Below, in pieces: positions 18,261 to 26,667 of a DNA stretch of 64,000 bases. The stretch lies in NCBI GenBank assembly GCA_018883545.1, contig JAHLEH010000001.1, forward strand, positions 558,001 to 622,000, written 5' to 3'. The notes below the pieces were generated by a model that searched no databases, had not been told where the DNA came from, and saw nothing but the letters and a program-made list of their open reading frames with translations. The position numbers and the translations under genes are program-made. The first letter of the stretch is position 1, and each line of letters starts with the position of its first letter. The DNA is from Marixanthotalea marina. Its GTDB lineage: Bacteria; Bacteroidota; Bacteroidia; Flavobacteriales; Flavobacteriaceae.

Positions 18261-18340
18261 GGTAGGGTTTTTAGGTTTTGTTAAAGTAAAAATAACAAAA
18301 TCTAACATTTAATACGCTACTCAGTCTATTTGTCGCGTAT

Positions 18341-19441
18341 TTACAATACATTTTTTTGTTGCTTAAAGAAGGCATCTGCTTGCAGTTGCATGAGTTCTCG
18401 GGCTTTTTTACGCTTGTAAGTATACAGCTCTTCTTCGCTTTCAATATCGGTGTAAATGCGATCATTAATCGCGGCATCGGTTTTAAGCAACGCGTCTCTT
18501 TGGTTTTTGTTTTGAAGCACGGTTGTTTTAACGGTAGCCTCTTGGTCTTCCAGTTTAAAATCGTAAGCACCTTTGGGAGACATCAATTTGGCAAAAATTG
18601 GTGCTGTTTCAATAGCTAAAAACAAAAGAAAAATAAAGAAAGAAGGTAGCCATGGTAGTTCACCTAAAGCATTAACCCTGGCCATGAGGCCGTCATAATT
18701 ATTGATAATGGGTTGCGTGTTTACCACTTGTGCATCGTAATCGTTTTTAAGCAGGGCTATTTGGGTTTCGTTGGCCTCTATTTTGGCCTTGTTTTCCTGT
18801 TTAAGCTGTTGCAATTCTGCCAATAAAGCGTCATGCTTATCACGTTTTTCTTTATAAACAGGGCCTTTGCCAACCAACTTGGTGCCTGCAGTGCCCTCGG
18901 CTTCGGCAATGTAGGTGTTGTATAGTTCATTTACTTCGGCTTCTTTGGCCTCAATTTGTTGTTGCAGTGCTTTGTTGTTGTCGTTTAGGCTGTTTATGGT
19001 TGGATTGAACTGTTGGGCAATCTGTTCTTTGTTGGCCAATGTTAAATCGTTCTTTTGCTCCAACAATACTTGGTCTATTTCCTTTTCAAATATTTTAAGT
19101 TCCAAAGGTTTCGAAATCACTACGGCTATAATAATAGCCAATAAAATTCGTGGCGTGACCTGTAAAAGTTCATCAATAAAATTATCAGATTTTTTAATAG
19201 TAGAAACAATATAGCGGTCTAGGTTAAAAATAAGAAAGCCCCAAACGAGTCCGAAAAAAATGGACGTGTACAAATTGTCAAAAACGGTATAAAGGGCATA
19301 GCTGGAAGCTATAAAAGCCATAACGGCCGTAAAGAAAACGGTGGCACCAATGCCAGCATATTTGTTTTGTTCGCCTTTAGAACAACTTTCTAGAATATCG
19401 CTATCGGCTCCAGAGCAGATAATAAAAAAATGCTTTAACAT
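18341..19441 (-). CDS. DUF4407 membrane protein with coiled coil
   Basis: About 366 residues: FFIICSGADSDILESCSKGEQNKYAGIG, split from the first pair of helices (about 30-80), a third helix (about 95-120), a long soluble coiled-coil region (about 125-250, Gln/Lys/Glu-rich, with LQQQIEAKEAEVNELYNTY), a fourth helix with FIFLLFLAIETAPIFAKLMS, and a charged tail. This is the DUF4407 arrangement. No biochemical function is established. The start at 19441 fits the conserved N-terminus. Confidence 0.88.
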   Translation of the reverse strand: MLKHFFIICSGADSDILESCSKGEQNKYAGIGATVFFTAVMAFIASSYALYTVFDNLYTSIFFGLVWGFLIFNLDRYIVSTIKKSDNFIDELLQVTPRILLAIIIAVVISKPLELKIFEKEIDQVLLEQKNDLTLANKEQIAQQFNPTINSLNDNNKALQQQIEAKEAEVNELYNTYIAEAEGTAGTKLVGKGPVYKEKRDKHDALLAELQQLKQENKAKIEANETQIALLKNDYDAQVVNTQPIINNYDGLMARVNALGELPWLPSFFIFLLFLAIETAPIFAKLMSPKGAYDFKLEDQEATVKTTVLQNKNQRDALLKTDAAINDRIYTDIESEEELYTYKRKKARELMQLQADAFFKQQKNVL

Positions 19442-19625
19442 AACGGTTGTGATTTGATTGATTTTTGTAACTGTGCTAAACACAGCCTGTCTATTAGAAC
19501 GTTAAAGTTTGCAATTTGTTACATTTTATTTAGTTAAATGTTTGCACTACAAGCGCTTGTGTAACAAATGTTGCTAGCTGTTTTGTTAGCTGTAATTACC
19601 TTTATATTAGTTAAATAAGTAAGCC

Positions 19626-20828
19626 ATGACAACAACAGTAGTAGTAGGAGGGAACTTTGCAGGCATGACTGCAGCCCTAGAAGTAAAACGCAAAGGCAAA
19701 GACCAACACAAAGTAATTGTAATAGATAAATCACCCCTGTTTTTGTTTATTCCGTCACTTATTTGGGTGCCTTTTGGGCGTCGAGACATTAAAGATATTT
19801 CATTTAGAAAAGATGAAATACTTAAAAGTAAAGGTGTTGATTTTATGGTTGCTGAAGCTATAAAAGTCGATACCAAAAAACAAATAGTGGCAACCGATAA
19901 AGGAGATGTGTATTACGACCATTTGGTAATTGCCACAGGGCCTAAAGTAAATTTCGATGTAGCACCCGGTGTTAAAGCATATGCCCATTACATTGGTACG
20001 CCCAATGGTGCTATGGAAACCCGTAAAGCGCTTGAAGCCTTTAAAAACAATCCCGGTCCCATTGTTATTGGGGCTACCCAAAATGCGGGGTGTATGGGAG
20101 CCGCTTACGAATTTTTATTCAATGTTGAAAAATGGCTTCGAGAGCAACATATTAGAAAGAAAGTGGACTTATATTGGATTACACCAGAAACCTTTTTAGG
20201 CCATTTTGGTATTGATGGTATGACCGGTGGCGAAACCATGTTGAAATCGTTTATGAAAATGTTCAACATCCATTATAGAACTGAGGTAGGAGTAGAGGAA
20301 GTCTTTAAAGATAAAGTGCTTTTGACTTCTGGTGAAACATTACCTAGCAAGTTTACCATGTTAATGCCGCCGTTTGTGGGAGTGGATTTTGTTAAAAATT
20401 CTCCTGGGTTAAAAGCAACTGCTGCAGGTTACATTCCCGTAACGGATGATTACAGACATATTGATTTGCCAAATGTTTGGGCTGCTGGTATTGCTGTGGA
20501 TGTGAAATTGCCCTTTAAACCCGGTAAGGTGCCATTTTCTGGACCTAAAACAGGATACCCATCCGATGAGACTGGTAAAATAGTGGCAGAAAATATTATT
20601 AGGGTCACTCAAGGAAAACAGGATTTGAAGAAAAAAGCTTGGGGTAAAATACCTGGCATCTGTGTGATGGATGCTGGTAAAAAAGAAGTTATTATTCTAA
20701 GCGATAAACTCTTTAAGCCAAGGAATTTTGCCATTATGATTCCCAATGTGTTTTACGATTTCTCTAAAGTATTGTTTGAAAAATATTTCCTATGGAAAAC
20801 CAGAAAGGGCTATTCGTTCTTGCCATAG
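19626..20828 (+). CDS. Sulfide:quinone oxidoreductase-like FAD-dependent oxidoreductase
   Basis: 400 residues with an N-terminal FAD Rossmann motif (VVVGGNFAGMTAAL), IDKSPLFLFIPSLIWVPFGRR, an ATG-like segment HLVIATGPKVNFD, and GPKTGYPSDETGKIVAENI near the C-terminus. Two cysteines, in QNAGCMGAAYE (about 155) and PGICVMD (about 346), are spaced like the redox-active pair of sulfide:quinone oxidoreductases. The enzyme probably passes electrons from sulfide or a related donor to menaquinone at the inner face of the membrane. The C-terminal aromatic tail could be amphipathic. It stands alone on the plus strand. Confidence 0.82.
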   Translation: MTTTVVVGGNFAGMTAALEVKRKGKDQHKVIVIDKSPLFLFIPSLIWVPFGRRDIKDISFRKDEILKSKGVDFMVAEAIKVDTKKQIVATDKGDVYYDHLVIATGPKVNFDVAPGVKAYAHYIGTPNGAMETRKALEAFKNNPGPIVIGATQNAGCMGAAYEFLFNVEKWLREQHIRKKVDLYWITPETFLGHFGIDGMTGGETMLKSFMKMFNIHYRTEVGVEEVFKDKVLLTSGETLPSKFTMLMPPFVGVDFVKNSPGLKATAAGYIPVTDDYRHIDLPNVWAAGIAVDVKLPFKPGKVPFSGPKTGYPSDETGKIVAENIIRVTQGKQDLKKKAWGKIPGICVMDAGKKEVIILSDKLFKPRNFAIMIPNVFYDFSKVLFEKYFLWKTRKGYSFLP

Positions 20829-20833
20829 CTTGG

Positions 20834-20897
20834 AAAATTGTCAGTTTAAGAAGGCTTTAGTCTAATAAATTCTAGAACACTTGAACTGACAATTTTT
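20834..20897 (+). terminator. Long-stem terminator-like inverted repeat after the SQR-like gene
   Basis: Arms AAAATTGTCAGTTTAAG (20834-20850) and CTTGAACTGACAATTTT (20880-20896), 16 of 17 paired, loop of 29 bases, ending in a T-run. It overlaps the stop codon of the convergent minus-strand gene. The core GAACTGACA recurs in the repeat at 27115-27251. Confidence 0.55.
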
Positions 20898-21366
20898 ATT
20901 TTTTTGAAGGCTTAGATAACGCGTTGTATCTTTTTATGTAGTTATCGTAAAGACTTAGGCATTCATCGTAAAGCGACCAAAGTTTTTTCGGATCCACTTT
21001 TTTGGCTTCAAAGTAAGCGCCAACCAATTCGTAATATACTATCGATTTTTCATCAAAACTTTTTTTAGCTTCAAAAAGTTCTGGAGTTACATGTTTTATT
21101 GGTGTATCTGTGAGCGGTAATGCGCCGGGGGGCATTAAAGGGATGTCTTCAACACAAGCCTTTTGTTCTTCACCCATTTTACTGGCAATGCACATTATGT
21201 TTTGCCAATCTTCTAGACTAGCAACACGCTTTTCCTTTTTATACTTTTTGAGTTTTTTTACAATGCGCCTATATTCTGCAACCTCTTTAGCTGTGGCTGG
21301 GTTTTCTGATTCTTTTTTAGCCGACTCCGAATATTCTTTAAACAGCGCCTTGATATCCTTACGCAT
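20896..21366 (-). CDS. Conserved 156-residue protein sharing a module with the nearby M56 peptidase tail
   Basis: No recognised family. The protein is charged and helical with no signal peptide or membrane helix. Residues about 27-85 (AEYRRIVKKL..., then KMGEEQK..., then MPPGALPL) align with a segment of the M56 protein tail (EEYNTLVKQF..., KMNAEQK..., APPPQP). Residues about 100-150 (AKKSFDEK..., LYDECLSLYDNY) align with the last 60 residues of the same protein (AKKEFEEK..., QYDEVMELYNAF). It therefore looks like a free-standing version of that repeated module and may work with the M56/BlaI system encoded 5 kb upstream on the same strand. Confidence 0.75.
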   Translation of the reverse strand: MRKDIKALFKEYSESAKKESENPATAKEVAEYRRIVKKLKKYKKEKRVASLEDWQNIMCIASKMGEEQKACVEDIPLMPPGALPLTDTPIKHVTPELFEAKKSFDEKSIVYYELVGAYFEAKKVDPKKLWSLYDECLSLYDNYIKRYNALSKPSKK

Positions 21367-21430
21367 TATTTTAATAATTTTATGCTTCTGTTCTATATTA
21401 ATTATGGGGCTGTTTTAGTTATGGGCGTAA

Positions 21431-21464
21431 ATATAACTAAACTTTTAGTTTAGTCTAGTTATAT
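21431..21464. promoter_or_regulatory. Compound palindrome upstream of the 156-residue gene (possible operator)
   Basis: Outer arms ATATAACTA (21431-21439) and TAGTTATAT (21456-21464) enclose a perfect 7-2-7 palindrome AACTAAA-CT-TTTAGTT (21435-21450). It lies 65-98 bases before the minus-strand start at 21366. The arrangement suggests a repressor site. A related half (TTAGTTTAGTTATAT, 24030-24044) lies upstream of the thioredoxin gene starting at 24009. Confidence 0.4.
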
Positions 21465-21522
21465 GGTTTTAAAAAAAAATTGAAACCAATTTTTATCTGT
21501 TTATTTTGAAAGTCGCTTTAGA

Positions 21523-23073
21523 TTATTTCACGTCCATTAAGGTCTTTAGCTGTTCTTTTGCTCCTTTTCCAGGTCTATTTGCATAACCATTTACTAATTC
21601 GCCATTTGGGTTGTAAATTAAATAATGAGGTATGGTTTTAATGCCCAAATCCTCAATTACTTTTGAAACATTTCCGTTTTCTATAAAATAATTTTGGCTT
21701 TTGGAAATCCCAAATGTGTTGATGGTTTGTTGCCATTTATCTTTTTTATCGTTCAAACTCAAATAAACAAAATCTATATTTTCGTTTTCCAATTCTTTTT
21801 TAAGTTTGTTGGATTCTGGCATGGTTTCTCTACAAGGTGAGCACCAACTGGCCCAAAAATCAATATATAACCATTTTCCTTTGTTTTTATTTAAGACCTC
21901 ATGAAAGGTAGTTGATTCATTACTTAAAGAGGTTAAGAGAAGTTTATCAGATTTGCTAAAGTCCAATTTGTAATCTTTCTGTAATTTATTTAATTGTTCT
22001 GTGTTTGTTACATTCTCTTGTAGTTTTTTAAAATATTTTTCTTTGTCTTTAACTTTGAAATTTTGCCCTATTCCGTTATAGGCATCGAAAAGAAGATAGT
22101 TTTTAGCGGTTTGGTTAAATCGTCTATCTTGTAATATAGAATCGAAACGAACTCTAGAGTCTACATAGATTGCACCAGAATTACCATTGTTCTCTTCAAT
22201 GAAATCCAAATTGTATTCTGAGATATAACCCAAATAATCCCTGAAGAATGAAAATTTCATTAAAGAATCTGTTTTAGATAAATCGAATCCAAAGCTTTTT
22301 TCAATAACTTCTTTGTTTTTTGATGTTTTATTCTGTTCCAACCATTTTTTGATGTTTTTAAGATTTTTGTGCTTTTCCATAAGCATGCTTAAGGCATTTT
22401 TTCTGTAATTATAATTTATCTCAGTAAGTATATTGGCATTAAACAATGAATCTAAAAGTTGTTTTTCTATTTCATAATCTTTTTTAGACTTGTTATAATA
22501 AGCAATTGAATTTGTTTCAAAATCTTTAATGTCATCATTAAAAAAAGGGTTTAATAAAATTAAGCTATGACTTGTATACTTGTTGTTGAATAATTTTTTA
22601 AGCCTGTAATTATTATAATTTAGTTCAATATCATTTACGTCTCTATTTGTAATTGTAGCTTGAGGAATATTGTTCTCATAATTGAAAATCAGCGTATCTC
22701 CATTTTTCACAAGAAAAGTTTCGTTAATAGAGGTAAAAGGGTTTTTAGTGGATAGCTCTAAATAATCAGTATAGCATTCAATAACTAGAGTATCATTAAT
22801 TTTTGGCTTTGGAGTCCAAGTTCTTACAATATTCATATAGTCCAAATAGGTAAATCCATTTTTGCTAGACATCATTTTAGGGCCTAAACTATCATTTAGC
22901 TTTTTGCCTAAACTGTCTTGTTTTATTAAATGAACATATTTAGAAGGAGCGTTTTTTGTAATTAAAACAATACTATTTGGCTTAATTTCTTTAGCATCAT
23001 TAATTACTTTATCTTTTTTACAAGACCAAATTGATAGTAATACTAAGAATATTATTAGATGTTTATAAGTCAT
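21523..23073 (-). CDS. TlpA-like thioredoxin-domain lipoprotein, 516 residues
   Basis: Lipoprotein signal (VLLSIWSCKKD, Cys about 18), then about 360 residues of mostly helical sequence of unknown fold, then a C-terminal TlpA/ResA-type thioredoxin domain: GKWLYIDFWASWCSPCRETMPES (read in two parts; CxxC at about 409-412), FVYLSLNDKKDKW, and cis-Pro region IKTIPHYLIYNPNG. It probably reduces or oxidises cysteines of exported proteins. The long N-terminal region may recognise a partner. It follows the 289-residue thioredoxin gene on the same strand after 66 bases, and the M56/BlaI genes lie further upstream. Confidence 0.88.
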   Translation of the reverse strand: MTYKHLIIFLVLLSIWSCKKDKVINDAKEIKPNSIVLITKNAPSKYVHLIKQDSLGKKLNDSLGPKMMSSKNGFTYLDYMNIVRTWTPKPKINDTLVIECYTDYLELSTKNPFTSINETFLVKNGDTLIFNYENNIPQATITNRDVNDIELNYNNYRLKKLFNNKYTSHSLILLNPFFNDDIKDFETNSIAYYNKSKKDYEIEKQLLDSLFNANILTEINYNYRKNALSMLMEKHKNLKNIKKWLEQNKTSKNKEVIEKSFGFDLSKTDSLMKFSFFRDYLGYISEYNLDFIEENNGNSGAIYVDSRVRFDSILQDRRFNQTAKNYLLFDAYNGIGQNFKVKDKEKYFKKLQENVTNTEQLNKLQKDYKLDFSKSDKLLLTSLSNESTTFHEVLNKNKGKWLYIDFWASWCSPCRETMPESNKLKKELENENIDFVYLSLNDKKDKWQQTINTFGISKSQNYFIENGNVSKVIEDLGIKTIPHYLIYNPNGELVNGYANRPGKGAKEQLKTLMDVK

Positions 23074-23139
23074 ATTTTGAAAACTATTATTTGGAAATGA
23101 TTTAAAGATAATGGATTCGATTTACTTAAACGGGCAATT

Positions 23140-24009
23140 TTAATTTCTTGCTGGAGCTGGTGGTGGAGGCGGTGGAGGCGGTGGTAATTTTTTTTTGGTT
23201 TGACTATCAGGCAAATCCGTACTATTCTCTAAATATGAAATCATACGTGGTGCTTTATTAACAACTTTTTTAATAATCCCCTTTTCATCAATAATTATAT
23301 GTGTTGGATATATATTTAATTTCAGGGTTTCTTGAATAAATTCTCGCTGATTTGGAACAACAGCATATTTAAATTCTTTTTCCTTTAAAAAATTTTCTAA
23401 TCGCTCTTTATTATCCGTTGCCAAGCTTACAAACTGAATTTTTTTATTCGAATATTTATCCACTAATCGATTTAATTCTGGAAATTCCTGGATACATGGA
23501 ACACAAGCAATAAACCAAGTTTTCAATACCGTAATTTTATTATTGAATTGGTCATTATTATATTCATTCCCATCAATATCTATGAAATTAAATTCAGGAA
23601 ATTCCATTCCTTCCATCTTGAAATATTTATATGTCACTTCAGAAGTGCTCTTAATTGTACCTACTATAGACTTAAGGGCATCTTCTGGTAATTTGAATAA
23701 TTTATACTTCGGAATACTATTATTGGACTTCAATTCTAAAGGGATGTAGTTTCCCGATGTCAAGTCCTTAAGAAATATGCCTTTATCAATAATTTCTGAA
23801 TTTGTATTGACAGGAATGAAATCTGAAGATAAATTTATGTTGTAGTAATGATAAGACCACCAAGTATTATAATCAGAAATGACTTCGTTGAAGTTGACAA
23901 CAGTTTCAACATCAGCCTTTTTAGTTTTTTCACTACTGTTTTGCGTCTTGTTTTTGCAAGATGTGCACAATAGTATCAATCCAATTACAAAGGTCAATTT
24001 ATATTTCAT
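23140..24009 (-). CDS. TlpA-like thioredoxin-domain lipoprotein with polyproline tail
   Basis: 289 residues: lipoprotein signal (LILLCTSCKNK), a spacer domain (about 30-140), then a thioredoxin domain with KTWFIACVPCIQEFPEL (CxxC around 167), FVSLATDNKERL and LNIYPTHIIIDEKG. The usual W-C-x-P-C is changed to A-C-V-P-C. The C-terminus is a run of nine prolines followed by APARN, encoded by a GGC/GGT/GGA repeat on the plus strand. The neighbouring M56 protein also ends in a proline run, which suggests a shared peptidoglycan-crossing or binding feature. Confidence 0.87.
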   Translation of the reverse strand: MKYKLTFVIGLILLCTSCKNKTQNSSEKTKKADVETVVNFNEVISDYNTWWSYHYYNINLSSDFIPVNTNSEIIDKGIFLKDLTSGNYIPLELKSNNSIPKYKLFKLPEDALKSIVGTIKSTSEVTYKYFKMEGMEFPEFNFIDIDGNEYNNDQFNNKITVLKTWFIACVPCIQEFPELNRLVDKYSNKKIQFVSLATDNKERLENFLKEKEFKYAVVPNQREFIQETLKLNIYPTHIIIDEKGIIKKVVNKAPRMISYLENSTDLPDSQTKKKLPPPPPPPPPAPARN

Positions 24010-24098
24010 AAATTCTTTTTATACAGTGCTTAGTTTAGTTATATTTTTAAATGATGCTTAACGGGAAAGAAAGGAAACTCAAGAATGTGTTACTGATA

Positions 24099-24118
24099 CC
24101 TGCCTGTCTATTGGCAGG
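24099..24118. repeat. Short inverted repeat CCTGCC/GGCAGG
   Basis: Arms CCTGCC and GGCAGG with an 8-base spacer, in the gap between the M56 and thioredoxin genes. There is no T-run on the minus strand, so it looks like a dispersed repeat rather than a terminator. Confidence 0.4.
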
Positions 24119-24161
24119 AAATTTTTACCTGTTTTATTTAAAAGTCATTTGAGCTGCAATT

Positions 24162-26666
24162 TTATTTTTTTGCTGGTGGCGGAGGTGGAGGTGGAGGTGT
24201 TTTTACATTTTCTTTTTCTGCTAATTCTCTAAAAGCATTGTACAATTCCATGACCTCATCGTATTGTGTTTTTAAATGAGTAAAATTTCCTTTTCCCTCT
24301 TTTATGGCAGCCTGTGTAGCTCTACCATAAGCATTACCTTTTTCTTCAAATTCTTTCTTGGCTTTCAATAATTCTTTTGAAGGATTTTGGGGCATAATTG
24401 GTACTGGTGGTGGTGGAGGCGGAGGTAATAGTTTTTTGTCTTCTTCGGTTAATTCGCTTCTTTTTTTATATTCTACTTTTCCATCTCTTACCAGTTTTAC
24501 ATAAGGTAGAATTGGAGTTATTGGTCTTGAAACACGTTGTTTATTAGCTTTAGTCATTCTAAAATACATGCCGCCGAGGTCAGAGAACAGATGGTCTATT
24601 TGTTCTTTTTCTGTTTCAGTTTTAAACACATAATGCGGTGGTGTTTTTTTAAGCACCTCTAATTCATTGTATTTTTTCTTGTATTCTTCTACAATATTTT
24701 GGGTTGCTTTTTGTTGGTTAGTAGATCCATACTCTTTCTTAATAAGTTTGCCATTTTCTAATTTATACTGTTTTGGGTCTGGTGGTGGCGGTAATATTTT
24801 TGGAGCGGATTTTTTGTCTTCTTCAGTTAACTTTCTGTAAGCAGAATACATACTGCTATATAAACTATCAAACTCTTTTTGTTCAGATTCGTTAAGTTCT
24901 AAGTATCCATAGGGTAAATCGACTTTATGTTTTTCTAAAAAGCTTATGGTTTTATTTCTCTCATTAATGTATTTTAAATAATCTTTTTCATATTTATTTT
25001 GAGAATTAGTGGGCGTTGCTTTTTGTTGGTAAGGTTGAGGCGGAGGAGCGATTGTTGAAAAATCTGGGAAAGTAGCGTTTTCTTGTTTTTGCTCTGCATT
25101 CATCTTTTCATAGATGGATTCAATGCGATTTTTGTCTTTAACTTTAATAATCCGCTCGCCTTCTTTATTTGAATTGAATTGTTTTACCAATGTATTGTAT
25201 TCTTCAATTTCCTCAGGCGTTGCTTTTTGTTGATTGTTATCATTATAATACGTTTCTTGAACATACTTGTTTAGGCTTTTTAAATCGTTGCTACTCATAA
25301 CATGATTTTTGCTTCTTGGGACTTTTAATGTAATAATATCGTAGTCCACATCTTCTTTACTTTTTAATTTAGCTTTTACTGTATCTGCAATAATTTGGGG
25401 GCCAGAGATACCTTTTATCATTTCACCATTTTTTTTTGTTAGAGTTAAAGTGTCCGCCGTATATTGGATGTTTTCAAAATGTCTTTTCATTTCATCATAG
25501 GTGTTTTCATTAAAATATAGCGAATTGGCTCTTATGGTAGAAACACTTAAATTTGATTTAAGTATTTCATTTTTAATAGTTTCAAGATATTCCGAATTAA
25601 CATGTCCCTCTACTTCAATATAAACGAATGGTTTTATTTCTTCATTTTTAGTCAACTCAATTAGTTTTTCTGAAAGCGAATTAAAGTCAAAGGTTTCTTT
25701 ACCAATGGTAACTTTTTTGTCTTTGGAAATATGAACTTTAGTTTCGCCATTAGCTATCTGGTAAATCTGCGGTTTTTCAACAACCTTTTTTTCACTAAAA
25801 CTATAAATCAATACCGCCAATAAAGGCAATAAAATAAGGCTGCGAAGCCAAAGAGCTTTTTTTGTGGTGTGTTTTTTCATAACTGTAAATCGTTTTTTGA
25901 TGGATGAATAATTGATGGCGTTTGCCAGTTGTGGTTCTGAGGCACCCCGATAGTCCCGATAGCTATCGGGATCGGGGGATGAGAATGCCAGTAATATGTT
26001 TTGGTAAGTTGATGAGGCTATACCTTGTTTTAAAACGGCGCGATCGGCCAAAAATTCGTGGTTTAACTTTATGCTGTGTTTAATGAGGTAAATAAAGGGG
26101 TTGAACCAAAAGAAAATTTGAAGCAGTTCTATTAAAAGAATATCCAAACTGTGCTTTTCCTTGGCATGGGTTTCTTCGTGCAAGAGTACTTCTTTGGGTA
26201 TCTGTTGGGTTTCAAATTTATGTTTGTTTAAAAAAATGTAACTGAAAAACGTGTGCGGTATCACTAAATCGTTCAATAACACATTTATAAAACTTTTGGA
26301 CTTTAATTTTGGGTTTCGTTTTATTTTGCCTACCAACCCTAACAGGTTTTTAAAGAACATAAAACCAAAGAACAGTACACCTGAAAAATAGGCAGTCCAT
26401 AACAGCGTAGGAATGTAATTTGTTTTGGGGGCTTCGTCTATAGCAGGTATTTGAGTTTCATAAACTGTAAACTCTTGCACAGGCGCCATTGGTACAGGTT
26501 CCACATATTCTATAAATGTGATAAACGGAATGCCAAAGGCTAATACCAATGCTGCCAATAAATAAAAACGCTTAAAGTTGTGGAAACTGGCTTTTTCCAA
26601 CAACAGTTTGTAAAAACCATAAAATATGGCCAAACAAACCCCCGATTTTAAAATATAGAGTTCCAT
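24162..26666 (-). CDS. M56 family (BlaR1-like) metallopeptidase with long repeated proline-rich tail
   Basis: 834 residues. The N-terminal part has helices at about 1-20, 34-55 and 90-110 and the zinc protease motif HEETH (about 163), with the third ligand region NHEFLADRAVL, as in BlaR1/MecR1. A further helix (about 272-290) leads to a periplasmic tail of about 540 residues. The tail holds three or four copies of a module starting QQKAT, passing through (I/F)xxLYxxM and TEEDKK/EQK, and ending in a proline run, and it finishes with eight prolines and AKK. The gene starts 2 bases after blaI ends. In BlaR/BlaI systems the peptidase inactivates the repressor on signal sensing; here the signal is unknown. 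The cytoplasmic loop near residues 232-239 contains a DNA-repeat-derived insertion. Confidence 0.9.
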   Translation of the reverse strand: MELYILKSGVCLAIFYGFYKLLLEKASFHNFKRFYLLAALVLAFGIPFITFIEYVEPVPMAPVQEFTVYETQIPAIDEAPKTNYIPTLLWTAYFSGVLFFGFMFFKNLLGLVGKIKRNPKLKSKSFINVLLNDLVIPHTFFSYIFLNKHKFETQQIPKEVLLHEETHAKEKHSLDILLIELLQIFFWFNPFIYLIKHSIKLNHEFLADRAVLKQGIASSTYQNILLAFSSPDPDSYRDYRGASEPQLANAINYSSIKKRFTVMKKHTTKKALWLRSLILLPLLAVLIYSFSEKKVVEKPQIYQIANGETKVHISKDKKVTIGKETFDFNSLSEKLIELTKNEEIKPFVYIEVEGHVNSEYLETIKNEILKSNLSVSTIRANSLYFNENTYDEMKRHFENIQYTADTLTLTKKNGEMIKGISGPQIIADTVKAKLKSKEDVDYDIITLKVPRSKNHVMSSNDLKSLNKYVQETYYNDNNQQKATPEEIEEYNTLVKQFNSNKEGERIIKVKDKNRIESIYEKMNAEQKQENATFPDFSTIAPPPQPYQQKATPTNSQNKYEKDYLKYINERNKTISFLEKHKVDLPYGYLELNESEQKEFDSLYSSMYSAYRKLTEEDKKSAPKILPPPPDPKQYKLENGKLIKKEYGSTNQQKATQNIVEEYKKKYNELEVLKKTPPHYVFKTETEKEQIDHLFSDLGGMYFRMTKANKQRVSRPITPILPYVKLVRDGKVEYKKRSELTEEDKKLLPPPPPPPVPIMPQNPSKELLKAKKEFEEKGNAYGRATQAAIKEGKGNFTHLKTQYDEVMELYNAFRELAEKENVKTPPPPPPPPAKK
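25954..25971. repeat. 18-bp perfect palindrome inside the M56 coding sequence
   Basis: TCCCGATAGCTATCGGGA, identical to the intergenic copy at 27128-27145. Flanking bases extend it as CCCGATAG on the left and ATCGGGG on the right, so several repeat halves are clustered. It encodes part of a Asp/Ser/Tyr/Arg-rich linker (PDPDSYRDYRG). Confidence 0.8.
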
Positions 26667-26667
26667 A

